DNA of 57,963 bases from NCBI GenBank assembly GCA_046331175.1, contig JAXLRI010000022.1, forward strand, positions 1 through 57,963, given 5' to 3'. The translations under genes were made by a program, and so were the position numbers. Of this stretch, positions 8,604-16,801 are shown piece by piece; positions within the stretch are counted from its first letter, which is position 1, and every line of letters starts with the position of its first letter. A model generated the notes under the pieces. It ran no database searches. It was not told where the DNA came from and saw only the letters and a program-made list of their open reading frames with translations. The DNA is from JAWKIW01 sp046331175. Its GTDB lineage: Bacteria; Actinomycetota; Acidimicrobiia; Acidimicrobiales; Acidimicrobilacustridaceae.

Positions 8604-9446
8604 ATGACCAGCCGCAGGTACGAGACGCTCCTGTACGAGGTGCGCGACGGCGTCGCCTGGGTGACGCTGAACCGCCCCGAGGTGCACAACGCCTTCAACG
8701 TCGCCATGCAGAAGGAGCTGCGCGACGTGTGGCGCGGCATGCGCCACGACGACGACGTGCGGGTGGCCGTGCTCACCGGTGCGGGCGACCGCGCCTTCTG
8801 CACCGGCATCGACCGCACCGAGACGATGGGGTCGTCCGAGCAGCAGGAGGCCACCCCCGACGGCGAGACCAAGACCGTCGGCTCGGGTTCCACGCCGTTC
8901 CACTTCGACGACCCCGGCGACTACGTGGGGCCGAAGAGCAACGACCTGTGGAAGCCGGTCATCGCCGCCGTCAACGGCATGGCGTGCGGCGGCGCCTTCT
9001 ACATGCTCGGCGAGGTCGAGTTCATCATCGCAGCGGACCACGCCACCTTCTTCGACCCGCACGTCACCTACGGCATGACCGCGGCCTTCGAGCCGATCCA
9101 CATGCTGCAGAAGATGCCGTTCGGCGAGATCATGCGCGTGTCGCTGATGGGCAACCACGAGCGGCTGAGCGCGTCGCGGGCCCACGACGTCGGGCTCGTC
9201 AGCGAGGTCGTGCCGGCCGACCAGCTGCGCGACGCCGCCGCCTTCTGCGCCGAGGCCATCGCCTCGGCCCCGCCGCTGGCGATCGAGGGGACGGTGCGGG
9301 CCATCTGGTCGGGCCTCGAGCACAGCCGCTCGCAGGCGCTGGGCCTCGGCTACGCCTACATCGGGCTCGGCACCGACGCCGAGTCGCTGCGCCAGGGCCA
9401 GGCGACGTTTTCGTCCGGCAAGCGCATCGAGTGGCGCCTGCGATGA
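8604..9446 (+). CDS. Enoyl-CoA hydratase/isomerase family protein
   Basis: A 280-aa crotonase-fold enzyme. Motifs in order are YEVRDGVAWVTLNRPEVHNAF, AVLTGAGDRAFCTGIDR (first oxyanion-hole segment), KPVIAAVNGMACGGAFYMLGE (second oxyanion-hole Gly-Gly) and HVTYGMTAAFEP. An insertion after the first motif (about residues 75-110, rich in E, T and S) makes it somewhat longer than the usual 255-265 aa. The second catalytic Glu position lies in the FFDPHVTYGM region and cannot be assigned by eye, so hydratase versus isomerase is open. It follows the SDR but has its own -10 box 6 nt before the ATG. It ends 14 nt before the convergent TetR gene, with a hairpin between. Confidence 0.88.
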   Translation: MTSRRYETLLYEVRDGVAWVTLNRPEVHNAFNVAMQKELRDVWRGMRHDDDVRVAVLTGAGDRAFCTGIDRTETMGSSEQQEATPDGETKTVGSGSTPFHFDDPGDYVGPKSNDLWKPVIAAVNGMACGGAFYMLGEVEFIIAADHATFFDPHVTYGMTAAFEPIHMLQKMPFGEIMRVSLMGNHERLSASRAHDVGLVSEVVPADQLRDAAAFCAEAIASAPPLAIEGTVRAIWSGLEHSRSQALGLGYAYIGLGTDAESLRQGQATFSSGKRIEWRLR

Positions 9447-9450
9447 GCCC

Positions 9451-9475
9451 GCCGCCGGCGTCAGCGACCGGCGGC
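9451..9475. terminator. Bidirectional hairpin between convergent genes
   Basis: A perfect 8-bp stem (GCCGCCGG / CCGGCGGC) with a 9-nt loop overlaps the TetR stop codon, between the convergent enoyl-CoA hydratase and TetR genes. There is no U-tract, which is common in high-GC genomes. Confidence 0.45.
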
Positions 9476-10123
9476 GACCGGGGCCCCGAAGAACCCGCGG
9501 TGGATGAGCACGGCCAGCGTGGCGGCGGCCTCCTCGTCGTCGACGTCGAGCCCGCGCGACGTGACGAAGTAGGTGAACCGCTCGATCATCGCCAGCAGCG
9601 CGGCGCCGGCGAGGTCGGCCTCGTGGCGGCTGGTCGGCCGGGCCTCCTCGAGCCGGCCGACCAGGGCGGCGGCGAAGGCGCCGAAGGTGCGCGACCCCAG
9701 GCGGGCCAGCTCGCGGCTGGCCACCTGGTCCTCCATCCACGCCCGGATCACCACGCCGTACGTGCGGTAGAGGGCGATGAACCGGCCCAGCCACGAGCGC
9801 AGCTCCGCCAGCCCGGCGGGGCCGTCGTCGACGGCACCGAGCGACGCCGCCAGCTCGGTCATCTCGTCGGCGCAGCGCACGGCCAGGGCACGGAAGAGGT
9901 CTTCCTTGTTCGAGAAGTACAGGTAGAAGGTGCCGTGGGACACCTGGGCCGCCCGCACGATGTCGTCGACGCGGGCCGCGTGGAAGCCCCGCTCGGCCAG
10001 CACCTGCATGCCGGCGTCGAGCAGCTTGGCCTCGGTGCGGCGGCCCTGGCGGCGCCGCGGTGCGGGGCCATCGCCGTCTCGTCCCGCGGAGCGACCGCCG
10101 GACCTCGCTTCGGGAGGGACCAC
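9461..10123 (-). CDS. TetR/AcrR-family transcriptional regulator
   Basis: A 220-aa one-component repressor type. The N-terminal helix-turn-helix spans about residues 28-75 (KLLDAGMQVLAERGFHAARV, then DDIVRAAQVSHGTFYLYFSNKED), a textbook TetR recognition helix. The remaining 145 aa form the helical ligand and dimer domain. The only usable start is GTG 10123, preceded by GGAAGG at 8 nt. The divergent acyl-CoA ligase starts at GTG 10126, so only 2 bp separate the two start codons and each promoter must lie in the other gene. It is the only DNA-binding repressor of this class in the window, hence a candidate for the TGAC...GTCA palindromes, though none lies at its own promoter. The ligand is probably an acyl-CoA (inference). 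Confidence 0.92.
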   Translation of the reverse strand: MVPPEARSGGRSAGRDGDGPAPRRRQGRRTEAKLLDAGMQVLAERGFHAARVDDIVRAAQVSHGTFYLYFSNKEDLFRALAVRCADEMTELAASLGAVDDGPAGLAELRSWLGRFIALYRTYGVVIRAWMEDQVASRELARLGSRTFGAFAAALVGRLEEARPTSRHEADLAGAALLAMIERFTYFVTSRGLDVDDEEAAATLAVLIHRGFFGAPVAAGR

Positions 10124-10125
10124 CC

Positions 10126-11679
10126 GTGCTGCCTTCCGTGGTGGTGGGACCGATGATGCTCGGCGACGTGGTCGACACCGCCGCCGAGCGGTTCGGCGAT
10201 GCTACCGCCTACCTCGCGCCCGACGGGTGGTCGCTGTCGTACCGCGACCTGGCCGACCGCTCGCGGGCGGTGGCCGCCGGCCTGCGTGCTCGCGGCGTCC
10301 GCGAGGGCGACGTGGTGGCGCTGGTGCTGCCCACCATCCCCGACCACGTGGTGGCCTACGTCGCCGCCGCCCGGCTGGGCGCCATCACCGCCGGGGTGAA
10401 CGCCCGGCTGGCCGCCCCCGAGCGGGCCGCCGTCCTCGGGCGAGCGACGCCACGGCTGGTGCTCGCCACCCGCGACCTGTGGCCCGACGCCGACGCGGCC
10501 GCGCTCGGCGAGGCCGAGCTGGTCGAGGTCGTGCCGGCCGCGGCGGCGCGCGACCTGTTCGTCGACCTCGCCGACGAGCACGGCGCCGGCGATCTCCCCA
10601 CGCTGGCCCCCGACCCCGACCGCCCGGTGGCCATCGTGTTCACCTCCGGGACCACCGGCACGCCCAAGGGGGCCGTGTTCGGCCAGCGCCAGATCGACGC
10701 CATCACCACCGTCGACACCGGCGACGTGTGGGCCGACGCACCCGGCGGCGCCAACCTCGCCGCCACCTCGCTGGCCCACCTCGGCCCCACCACCAAGCTG
10801 GCCGGCAACCTCCACCGGGGCGGCACCACCGTGCTGGTCTCCCGGTGGCGGGCGGGCGACGCCCTCGAGCTCACCGAGCGCCACCGCATGGCGTCGGTGG
10901 CGGGCATCCCCACCCAGATCGCCCTGATGCTGCGCCAGCCCGACCTCGACCGCCGCGACCTGTCCTCGGTGCGGGCCATCGTCATGGGCGGAGGTCCCGC
11001 CACGCCGGCACTGGTGCGCGAGGCCCGCGAGCGCTTCGGCGCGGCGGTGGCCACCCGCTACTCGTGCACCGAGGCGGGCGTCGGCCTGGGCACCGCCTTC
11101 GACGATCCCCCCGAGGACGCCGAGGAGACGGTCGGCCGTCCCCACCCCGGCGTCGAGCTGACCGTCGTCGTGCCCGGCGACCCCGACGCGCCACCCGTGC
11201 CGCCGGGCGAGGTGGGCGAGGTCTGCCTGTGCTCGGCGGCGACGATGGTCGGCTACTGGCGCGACCCGGAGGCCACCGCCGCCGCCTTCACCCCGTCGGG
11301 CGCGGTGCGCACCGGCGACCTCGGCTGGGTCGACGACCGGGGCCGGCTGCACCTCGCCGGGCGGGCCAAGGAGATGTACGTGCGAGGCGGCTACAACGTC
11401 TACCCGCAGGCGGTGGAGGCCGTGCTGGTCGAGCACCCGGGGGTGGCCGACGTGGCGGTGATCGCCCGCCCCGACGACGTCATGGGCGAGGTCGGCGTGG
11501 CCGTGGTGGTCCCCACCGACCCCGACCGACCGCCCACCCTCGACGAGCTGCGCGCCTTCGCCGGCGACCGCCTGGCCCGCCACGAGCTGCCCGAGGCGAT
11601 CGTCGTCCGCGACGTGCTGCCGCTCACCCCCATGGAGAAGCTCGACCGCCGCGCCCTCGCCCGCGAGGTCGCCGACTGA
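10126..11679 (+). CDS. AMP-dependent acyl-CoA synthetase/ligase
   Basis: A 517-aa ANL-superfamily enzyme (ATP + acid + CoA to acyl-CoA via acyl-AMP). The P-loop-like signature A3 reads IVFTSGTTGTPKGAVF. Other motifs are YSCTEAG (A5), the GYWRDPEAT segment, RTGDLGWVDDRGRLHLAGRAKEMYVRGG in pieces (TGDLGWVD, then GRAKEMYVRGGYNVYP, the A8 hinge) and PLTPMEKLDRRAL with the A10 catalytic Lys. GTG 10126 is chosen as start because GGGAGGG lies 7 nt upstream; ATG 10153 is an alternative. It is divergent from the TetR gene with only a 2-bp gap and convergent with the solute-binding lipoprotein gene. The fatty or aromatic acid substrate is not predictable by eye. Confidence 0.92.
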   Translation: MLPSVVVGPMMLGDVVDTAAERFGDATAYLAPDGWSLSYRDLADRSRAVAAGLRARGVREGDVVALVLPTIPDHVVAYVAAARLGAITAGVNARLAAPERAAVLGRATPRLVLATRDLWPDADAAALGEAELVEVVPAAAARDLFVDLADEHGAGDLPTLAPDPDRPVAIVFTSGTTGTPKGAVFGQRQIDAITTVDTGDVWADAPGGANLAATSLAHLGPTTKLAGNLHRGGTTVLVSRWRAGDALELTERHRMASVAGIPTQIALMLRQPDLDRRDLSSVRAIVMGGGPATPALVREARERFGAAVATRYSCTEAGVGLGTAFDDPPEDAEETVGRPHPGVELTVVVPGDPDAPPVPPGEVGEVCLCSAATMVGYWRDPEATAAAFTPSGAVRTGDLGWVDDRGRLHLAGRAKEMYVRGGYNVYPQAVEAVLVEHPGVADVAVIARPDDVMGEVGVAVVVPTDPDRPPTLDELRAFAGDRLARHELPEAIVVRDVLPLTPMEKLDRRALAREVAD

Positions 11680-11710
11680 TCCTCGACGCCGTCGTCCGAG
11701 GCCGGACGCG

Positions 11711-11742
11711 CCGGGGGCGGCGGCCGGAGCCGCCGCCCCCGG
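11711..11742. terminator. Strong GC hairpin, bidirectional terminator
   Basis: A perfect 14-bp inverted repeat (CCGGGGGCGGCGGC and its complement) with a CGGA tetraloop sits between the convergent acyl-CoA ligase and solute-binding protein genes. No U-tract follows on either strand. Confidence 0.7.
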
Positions 11743-11767
11743 GGACGGTCTCGGTGCGAAGCCGCGG

Positions 11768-13438
11768 CTACCGCTTGACCCACACCAGGTCGGTGAACGG
11801 CGTGGTGGAGTCGGGGGCCGCCTGGCCCGTGGGCAGCGTCTGGCCGGTGAAGCCGTGGACGTTGTTGCGGTACACGATGGCCGTGCGGTTCTGCACCAGC
11901 CACACGTAGGCGAGGTCCTTCGACATCTCCTGGGTGACGATCGCGTACTGCTCCTTGATCTTCTGCTTGTCGTCGGTCTTGCGAGCCTCGGCGATGGCCG
12001 CCTTGATCTTCGGGTTGTCCATCCGGGTGATGTTCACCGACAGCTGGCCCGGCGGGTTCGAGTCCGACGTGAGGAAGACCGAGTCGCGGTCGAGCAGCGG
12101 CGAACCGAACCAGATGAAGCCCGACGCCTCGTAGTTGCCACCGAGCACGGAGTTCACCAGCGACGACTGGTCCAGGGTCTTGAGCTCGACGTCGACGCCG
12201 AGCTCCTTGGCCTGGGCCTGGAGGCTCTGGGCGATCGACTGGTACTCGGGCGCCGGCGGGATGAGGGCCGAGAAGGTGAGCTTCTTGCCGGTCTCGGCCT
12301 CGTAGTCCTTGACCAGCTGCATGGCCTTGGCCTTGTCGTACTTCGGGTAGCCGGGATCGGTGTAGTACGGCGACTGGTCGGAAATGGCGCTGTTGGCCGC
12401 CGGGAACACGTCCTGGTAGGCGGCCTGGGAGACGAGACCGGTGTCGACGCCGTAGGCGAGGGCCTCACGGGCCTTCGGGTTGTTGAACGGCTCCTTGCCG
12501 GTGTTCAGGGCGATGAACGTCTTGAGCGTGTTCTGCCCGGCGTCGGTGTACATCTGGTACTGGCCCTGGTCGGCCAGCCCCTTGAACTTGATGATCTGGG
12601 CGGGGTCGCCGGTCTCCATGGCGTCGATCTCGCCCGACTCGAGGGCGGCACCGCGGCTCTGGAAGTCGGGCAGGACCCGGAAGGTGATGCTGTCGAGGTA
12701 CGGCAGCTGCGTGCCCGACGAGTCCTTGCTCCAGTAGCTCTGGTTCTTCTTGCCCTTGAACTGCTGGTCGGGCACCCACTCGACGAACTGGAACGGGCCG
12801 GTGCCGATGGGCTTGCGGAGCGATTCGTCGCTGTTGGGGTTCTCGAGCTGCTCGGGCGCCTGCATGTAGCCCGGCTGGCCGGTGAGGATGTGCGGGTACG
12901 TGGACCACGGCGACTTCATCTTCACCACGACGGTCGAGTCGTCCTGGGCCGACACCGACTGGTACATCGGGCCGAGCACCTGGGCGGTGAGGCCCTTGGA
13001 GGCGCCGGTCTCAAGGTTCTTCACCACGGCGGCGGCGTTGAGGGCGGTGCCGTTGTGGAACTTCACGCCGGGCCGCAGCTTGATGGTCCACTGCGTGAAG
13101 TCGGCGTTGTGCTCGAACGCCTGGGCGAGGTAGGGCTGGACGTCGCCGTTGGTGTCGTAGGCGCCCAGCGGGTCGTAGACCGCGTTGGCGACCGTGTAGG
13201 ACGAGCCGGACCACTGGCCGAAGTACGGGCTCCAGTTGTTGGTCTCGGCGTTGAGGCCGTAGACGAGCGACCCGCCCGACACCGGTGGGCCGGCGTCCTT
13301 CTGCTGGACGTTGAAGGCCGACTGGGCGGTGGTGCCCTGGCCTTCATCGCTCTTCGAGCAGGCAGCGGCGAAAAGGCCGATGCAGGCGATGGCCGCGAGC
13401 AGCGGCAGGTGGATGCGGCGACGTGCAGTCGGGCTCAC
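11768..13438 (-). CDS. ABC transporter substrate-binding lipoprotein (family 5, peptide/nickel type)
   Basis: A 556-aa extracytoplasmic solute-binding protein. GTG 13438 is chosen because GGGGGAG lies 7 nt upstream. It yields a basic n-region, a hydrophobic stretch LPLLAAIACIGLFAAACSK and a lipidation Cys at residue 27 with an atypical AAAC lipobox. Family-5 (SBP_bac_5) features follow: GGSLVYGLNAETNNWSPYF, YDTNGDVQPYLAQAFEHNAD, WTIKLRPGVKFHNGTALNAA, GTGPFQFVEW and a C-terminal LAYVWLVQNRTAIVY. No ABC permease or ATPase gene is adjacent. It lies 38 bp downstream of an MFS gene on the same strand. Oligopeptides are typical ligands, but actinobacterial relatives bind diverse solutes. Confidence 0.9.
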   Translation of the reverse strand: MSPTARRRIHLPLLAAIACIGLFAAACSKSDEGQGTTAQSAFNVQQKDAGPPVSGGSLVYGLNAETNNWSPYFGQWSGSSYTVANAVYDPLGAYDTNGDVQPYLAQAFEHNADFTQWTIKLRPGVKFHNGTALNAAAVVKNLETGASKGLTAQVLGPMYQSVSAQDDSTVVVKMKSPWSTYPHILTGQPGYMQAPEQLENPNSDESLRKPIGTGPFQFVEWVPDQQFKGKKNQSYWSKDSSGTQLPYLDSITFRVLPDFQSRGAALESGEIDAMETGDPAQIIKFKGLADQGQYQMYTDAGQNTLKTFIALNTGKEPFNNPKAREALAYGVDTGLVSQAAYQDVFPAANSAISDQSPYYTDPGYPKYDKAKAMQLVKDYEAETGKKLTFSALIPPAPEYQSIAQSLQAQAKELGVDVELKTLDQSSLVNSVLGGNYEASGFIWFGSPLLDRDSVFLTSDSNPPGQLSVNITRMDNPKIKAAIAEARKTDDKQKIKEQYAIVTQEMSKDLAYVWLVQNRTAIVYRNNVHGFTGQTLPTGQAAPDSTTPFTDLVWVKR

Positions 13439-13476
13439 AGGACGGCTCCCCCTCTTCCGTGGTCCGGCCGGGGACT

Positions 13477-14778
13477 CTACACGTCGGCCTCGCGCCGACG
13501 AAGGCGACCCCCGACGGCGGCGGTGGGACGGGTCACCAACGTGGTCCCGGCGTGGGCGGCGGCGAACAGCACGGCGGTGGCGACCATGGCCGGCCCGAGG
13601 GCCGCGCTGCCCGACCGCTGGGCCACCAGGCCGGCCAGCGAGGGGATGGTGGCGACGCCGAGGCTGGCCCCGGCCAGCTGGACGCCCATGACCCGCGCCG
13701 ACCGGGCCGGGCCGAAGCGGAACGGCGTCATGGCCACCATGGCCGGGAAGATGCCCGACAGGGCCAGGCCGGTGAGCACGAACCCGACGGCACCGGCCGC
13801 CGGGGCCACCGCGCCCAGCTCGATCACGAGCGTCCCCCCGAGCGTGCCGACCGCCGCCAGCGTGAGGACGGTCGACGGTGGGACCCGCCGCCCCACCGTC
13901 CCGAGGGCGAACCGGCCGACCATCAGCGCCGCCCAGTAGCACGAGGTGACCACGCCGGCGGCGCCGGTGGACAGACCCCGGGTGGTCAGCAGCTCGAAGG
14001 CCCAATAGCCGCAGGTCACCTCGACGCCGGTGTAGGTGAAGAAGCCCGCGGTGGCGAGGACCAGCACCAGCATCGAGCGCCGACCGGTCGCGCTCGCCGG
14101 TGCGCCTGCGGTCCCGTCCGGCTCGGCGCGCTCGGCGGCCTCGAGGTCGACCACCAGCTCGTCGTCGGCGACGTCGCCGTGGTCGCCGAGCGCCGACACC
14201 TCCCCCGCCGTCGGCAGCGGCAGCCACCGGTGGCGCAGGACGACGAAGGCGACGACGAGGGCGACGTCGTAGACCGCGAGGAAGGCGTAGGCCCACCGCC
14301 ACGACGCGCCGGCGGCCAGCAGGGCGGTCACGCCGAGGGGACCGAGGAAGGCGCCGACCCCGAAGCCGCCGTGCATGAAGTTGAGCAGGTGCGACCCGAG
14401 GTGGACCGACGTGTAGGTGTTGAGCCGCCCGTCGACGCCGGCGCCGGCCAGACCGAGCAGGAAGGCGCCCGGCACCGCCACGGCCAGCACCGGGGCCAGG
14501 GCGATCAGCGACGCCCCGACGACGCCCGCCACCGGCGCCACGACCAGCAGGCCGCCGGTGGGCACCCGGTCGGCGATGCGCGACAAGACGAGCGAGCCGG
14601 TCAGGTAGCCGCCCGTCATGGCGTAGAGGAGGAAGGCGATGGCGGCGAGCGGCTGGTCGAACGTCTCGCGCATGGCCGGCCAGGCGATGCCGAACGAGCT
14701 CTCGCCGAGCCCGATCATCACGAAGCCGGCGACCATCACCGACACCGTCCCGATGGGGGTGCGGCGGTCGGTGGCCAT
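13477..14778 (-). CDS. MFS transporter
   Basis: A 433-aa major facilitator protein with 12 predicted membrane helices in two halves, separated by an acidic cytoplasmic loop near residues 195-225 (GDVADDELVVDLEAAERAE). The N-terminus ESSFGIAWPAMRETFDQPLAAIAFLL and the TM2-TM3 loop SRIADR...TGGL recall the MFS loop signature. The fold resembles FucP or sugar/drug MFS carriers; the substrate is unknown. ATG 14778 has no Shine-Dalgarno sequence but a TAGCGT -10 box 6 nt upstream, pointing to leaderless translation. The downstream solute-binding lipoprotein is probably in the same transcript. Confidence 0.88.
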   Translation of the reverse strand: MATDRRTPIGTVSVMVAGFVMIGLGESSFGIAWPAMRETFDQPLAAIAFLLYAMTGGYLTGSLVLSRIADRVPTGGLLVVAPVAGVVGASLIALAPVLAVAVPGAFLLGLAGAGVDGRLNTYTSVHLGSHLLNFMHGGFGVGAFLGPLGVTALLAAGASWRWAYAFLAVYDVALVVAFVVLRHRWLPLPTAGEVSALGDHGDVADDELVVDLEAAERAEPDGTAGAPASATGRRSMLVLVLATAGFFTYTGVEVTCGYWAFELLTTRGLSTGAAGVVTSCYWAALMVGRFALGTVGRRVPPSTVLTLAAVGTLGGTLVIELGAVAPAAGAVGFVLTGLALSGIFPAMVAMTPFRFGPARSARVMGVQLAGASLGVATIPSLAGLVAQRSGSAALGPAMVATAVLFAAAHAGTTLVTRPTAAVGGRLRRREADV

Positions 14779-14784
14779 CGCCCG

Positions 14785-14790
14785 ACGCTA
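14785..14790 (-). promoter_or_regulatory. -10 box of leaderless MFS gene
   Basis: TAGCGT on the minus strand lies 6 nt before ATG 14778, with no ribosome-binding site in between. Confidence 0.5.
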
Positions 14791-14837
14791 CCGATCCCCG
14801 GCGCGCCCCCCGACCACCGACCGGCCAGCGGGCGCCG

Positions 14838-16745
14838 TCACGCCATGGCGTCGCGCAGGGCGCGGGTGAGCACCGGCACGACCTCGCCCCAGTCCCCGAC
14901 GATGCCGAGGTCGGAGGTGGCGAAGATCGGCGCCTCCGGGTCGGGGTTCACGGCCAGGACCGTCCCTGCGCTGCGCACACCGACCGTGTGGTTGTACTTG
15001 CCGCTGGTGCCCAGCGCGACGTAGAGGCGGGGCGAGATCGACTTGCCGGTGATGCCGAGCTGGCGGGCGTGGGGCAGCCACCCCTTGTCGGTGACCTTGC
15101 GGGTGGCGGCCAGCTCGGCCCCGAGCACGTCGAGGAGCCCGTCGAGCTCGCCGTAGCGCTCGGGGTCGACGCCCTGGCCCACGCCGACGACCATCTCGGC
15201 CAGGGCGAGGGCGTCGCCGTCGTCCTCGCGGCGGCGCTCGCGCACCACGACCCGGCGGCGGGGCTCGACGGCGAGGGTGCGGCGGTCGACGACGCGGTCG
15301 GGGTCGACCTCGCGCGGCTCGAGGACCGGCAGGACGCCGGCCCGCACGGTGGCGAGCTGCACCGGTGACGAGGCGCGCACCGCAGCCACGAGCGTGCCGC
15401 CGAAGGCCGGCTTCCAGGCCAGCAGGCGCCCCTCGTCGACGGCGAGGCCGACAGCGTCGCCAGTGAGGCCGGCACCGAGCGATGCCGCGGCGCGCGACGC
15501 CACCTCGCGACCCCACGGCGTCCCCCCGACCAGCACGGCCCACAGCTCGTCGCCGAGGGCCTGGGCCCACTCGGCCACAGCGGCGGCCACGTCCTCCTCG
15601 ACGAGGTCGGCGGCCGTCGCCCCCGGCGCCGGCACGAGGTCGACCAGGGCGTCGGCGCCCCAGGAGGTCAGCGTGGCGTCGTCGGCGAGCGCCGGGCCCA
15701 CCGCGACCACCCGGCCGTCGACGTCGGCGGCCAGCCGGGCGGCGCCCGACAGCAGCTCGCGGGTGGCCCGGGGGCGATCCGGCTCGACGACCACCGCGAC
15801 CACCGGCCCGTCGGACCGGCCCGGTCCGGGCACCGGCGCCGCCTGGTGCCCGTGCAGCGAGCCCGGCACGAGCACGCCGCGATCGCGCAGCTCGTCGACG
15901 GCGGCGGCGACCTGCTCGTCGATCGACCCGGTCAGCACCCGTCCGGCCCGCTCGACGTGCTCGACCCGGGTCTCCCCCACCCAGGTGGGGCTGGCCGCCT
16001 GGCCCCACGGGCCCGGGCCGACCTCGTCGGCCGTCAGGCAGCGGATGCGGGCGGCATCGACGCCGGCCCACACCGCGGGGTCCTTGATCTTGCAGGGGTC
16101 GATGAGCCGCTCGGCGGCGCTCACCACGGCGGGCAGCGCGACGGTGGCCTCGACCCACTCGTCGTCGAGCTCGAGGCCGACGTCGAGGCGGTGGTCGTCG
16201 AGGCCGCCGTCACCGACGAGGTCGAGCCGCTTCACGCCGGTGGCGAAGGCCCGGTCGAGCAGCTCGGCCAGCTGGGGCGGGACCTGACCGGTGTCGGCGT
16301 CGACCGAGGCGCGCCCGGCGAGGATCAGGTCGAACGGCGCTCCGGCCTCGGCCTCGAGGTGGCCGATCACCCCGGCCAGGGCCCGGGCGGTGGCGAGGGT
16401 GTCCGAGCCGGCGAAGGCGGGGTCGCAGCCGTGGACGCCCACCACGGCGACGCCGTCGAGACCTTGTCCGTCGCCGTAGGCGATGGCTTCGCGCAGCACG
16501 TCCTCGGCCGACGGCGGGCCGAGGGTGATCACCGTGACCGTGCCGCCGGTGCGCGACGCGAGCAGCACCGCCTCGGCCACCGCCCGCCGGCAGTACGCGC
16601 TCATCTCGAGGGGCAGGCCGTCGCGCACCAACCGCCCGTCGGGACCGAGGGTCATCTCCTCGAAGGCGGGGATCTGCTTGACCAGGGCGGCCAGCCGCAG
16701 CGGCCGGCCGGTGGTCGGGACGGGGTCGCGCACCGGCTCGCTCAT
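14838..16745 (-). CDS. Fused electron-transfer flavoprotein (EtfB-EtfA)
   Basis: A 635-aa fusion of the two ETF subunits, which pass electrons from acyl-CoA dehydrogenases to the respiratory chain. Residues about 1-255 are EtfB-like: LAALVKQIPAFEEMTLGPDG, EMSAYCRRAVAEAVLL, VTVITLGPPSAEDVLREA, and FDLILAGRASVDADTGQVPP with the AMP-site region. Residues about 300-635 are EtfA-like and end in the FAD-binding domain: LGITGKSISPRLYVALGTSG, KYNHTVGVRSAGTVLAVNPD and PIFATSDLGIVGDWGEVVP. Separate EtfB and EtfA are usual (about 260 and 320 aa). It starts at ATG 16745, with CAGACT 7 nt upstream as a possible -10. It is divergent from the dehydrogenase-aldolase pair across a palindromic operator, so it is probably co-regulated with CoA catabolism. 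Confidence 0.88.
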   Translation of the reverse strand: MSEPVRDPVPTTGRPLRLAALVKQIPAFEEMTLGPDGRLVRDGLPLEMSAYCRRAVAEAVLLASRTGGTVTVITLGPPSAEDVLREAIAYGDGQGLDGVAVVGVHGCDPAFAGSDTLATARALAGVIGHLEAEAGAPFDLILAGRASVDADTGQVPPQLAELLDRAFATGVKRLDLVGDGGLDDHRLDVGLELDDEWVEATVALPAVVSAAERLIDPCKIKDPAVWAGVDAARIRCLTADEVGPGPWGQAASPTWVGETRVEHVERAGRVLTGSIDEQVAAAVDELRDRGVLVPGSLHGHQAAPVPGPGRSDGPVVAVVVEPDRPRATRELLSGAARLAADVDGRVVAVGPALADDATLTSWGADALVDLVPAPGATAADLVEEDVAAAVAEWAQALGDELWAVLVGGTPWGREVASRAAASLGAGLTGDAVGLAVDEGRLLAWKPAFGGTLVAAVRASSPVQLATVRAGVLPVLEPREVDPDRVVDRRTLAVEPRRRVVVRERRREDDGDALALAEMVVGVGQGVDPERYGELDGLLDVLGAELAATRKVTDKGWLPHARQLGITGKSISPRLYVALGTSGKYNHTVGVRSAGTVLAVNPDPEAPIFATSDLGIVGDWGEVVPVLTRALRDAMA

Positions 16746-16776
16746 CGGGGGGAGTCTGGCAGAGGCGGCCCCGAGG

Positions 16777-16790
16777 TGACACCCGTGTCA
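16777..16790. promoter_or_regulatory. Putative TetR-type operator, copy 3 (perfect palindrome)
   Basis: TGACACCCGTGTCA has perfect 6-bp arms (TGACAC/GTGTCA) and sits between the divergent ETF and 2-hydroxyacid dehydrogenase genes. It is the most symmetric of the four copies. Confidence 0.7.
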
Positions 16791-16801
16791 GGTATGCGAG
16801 G

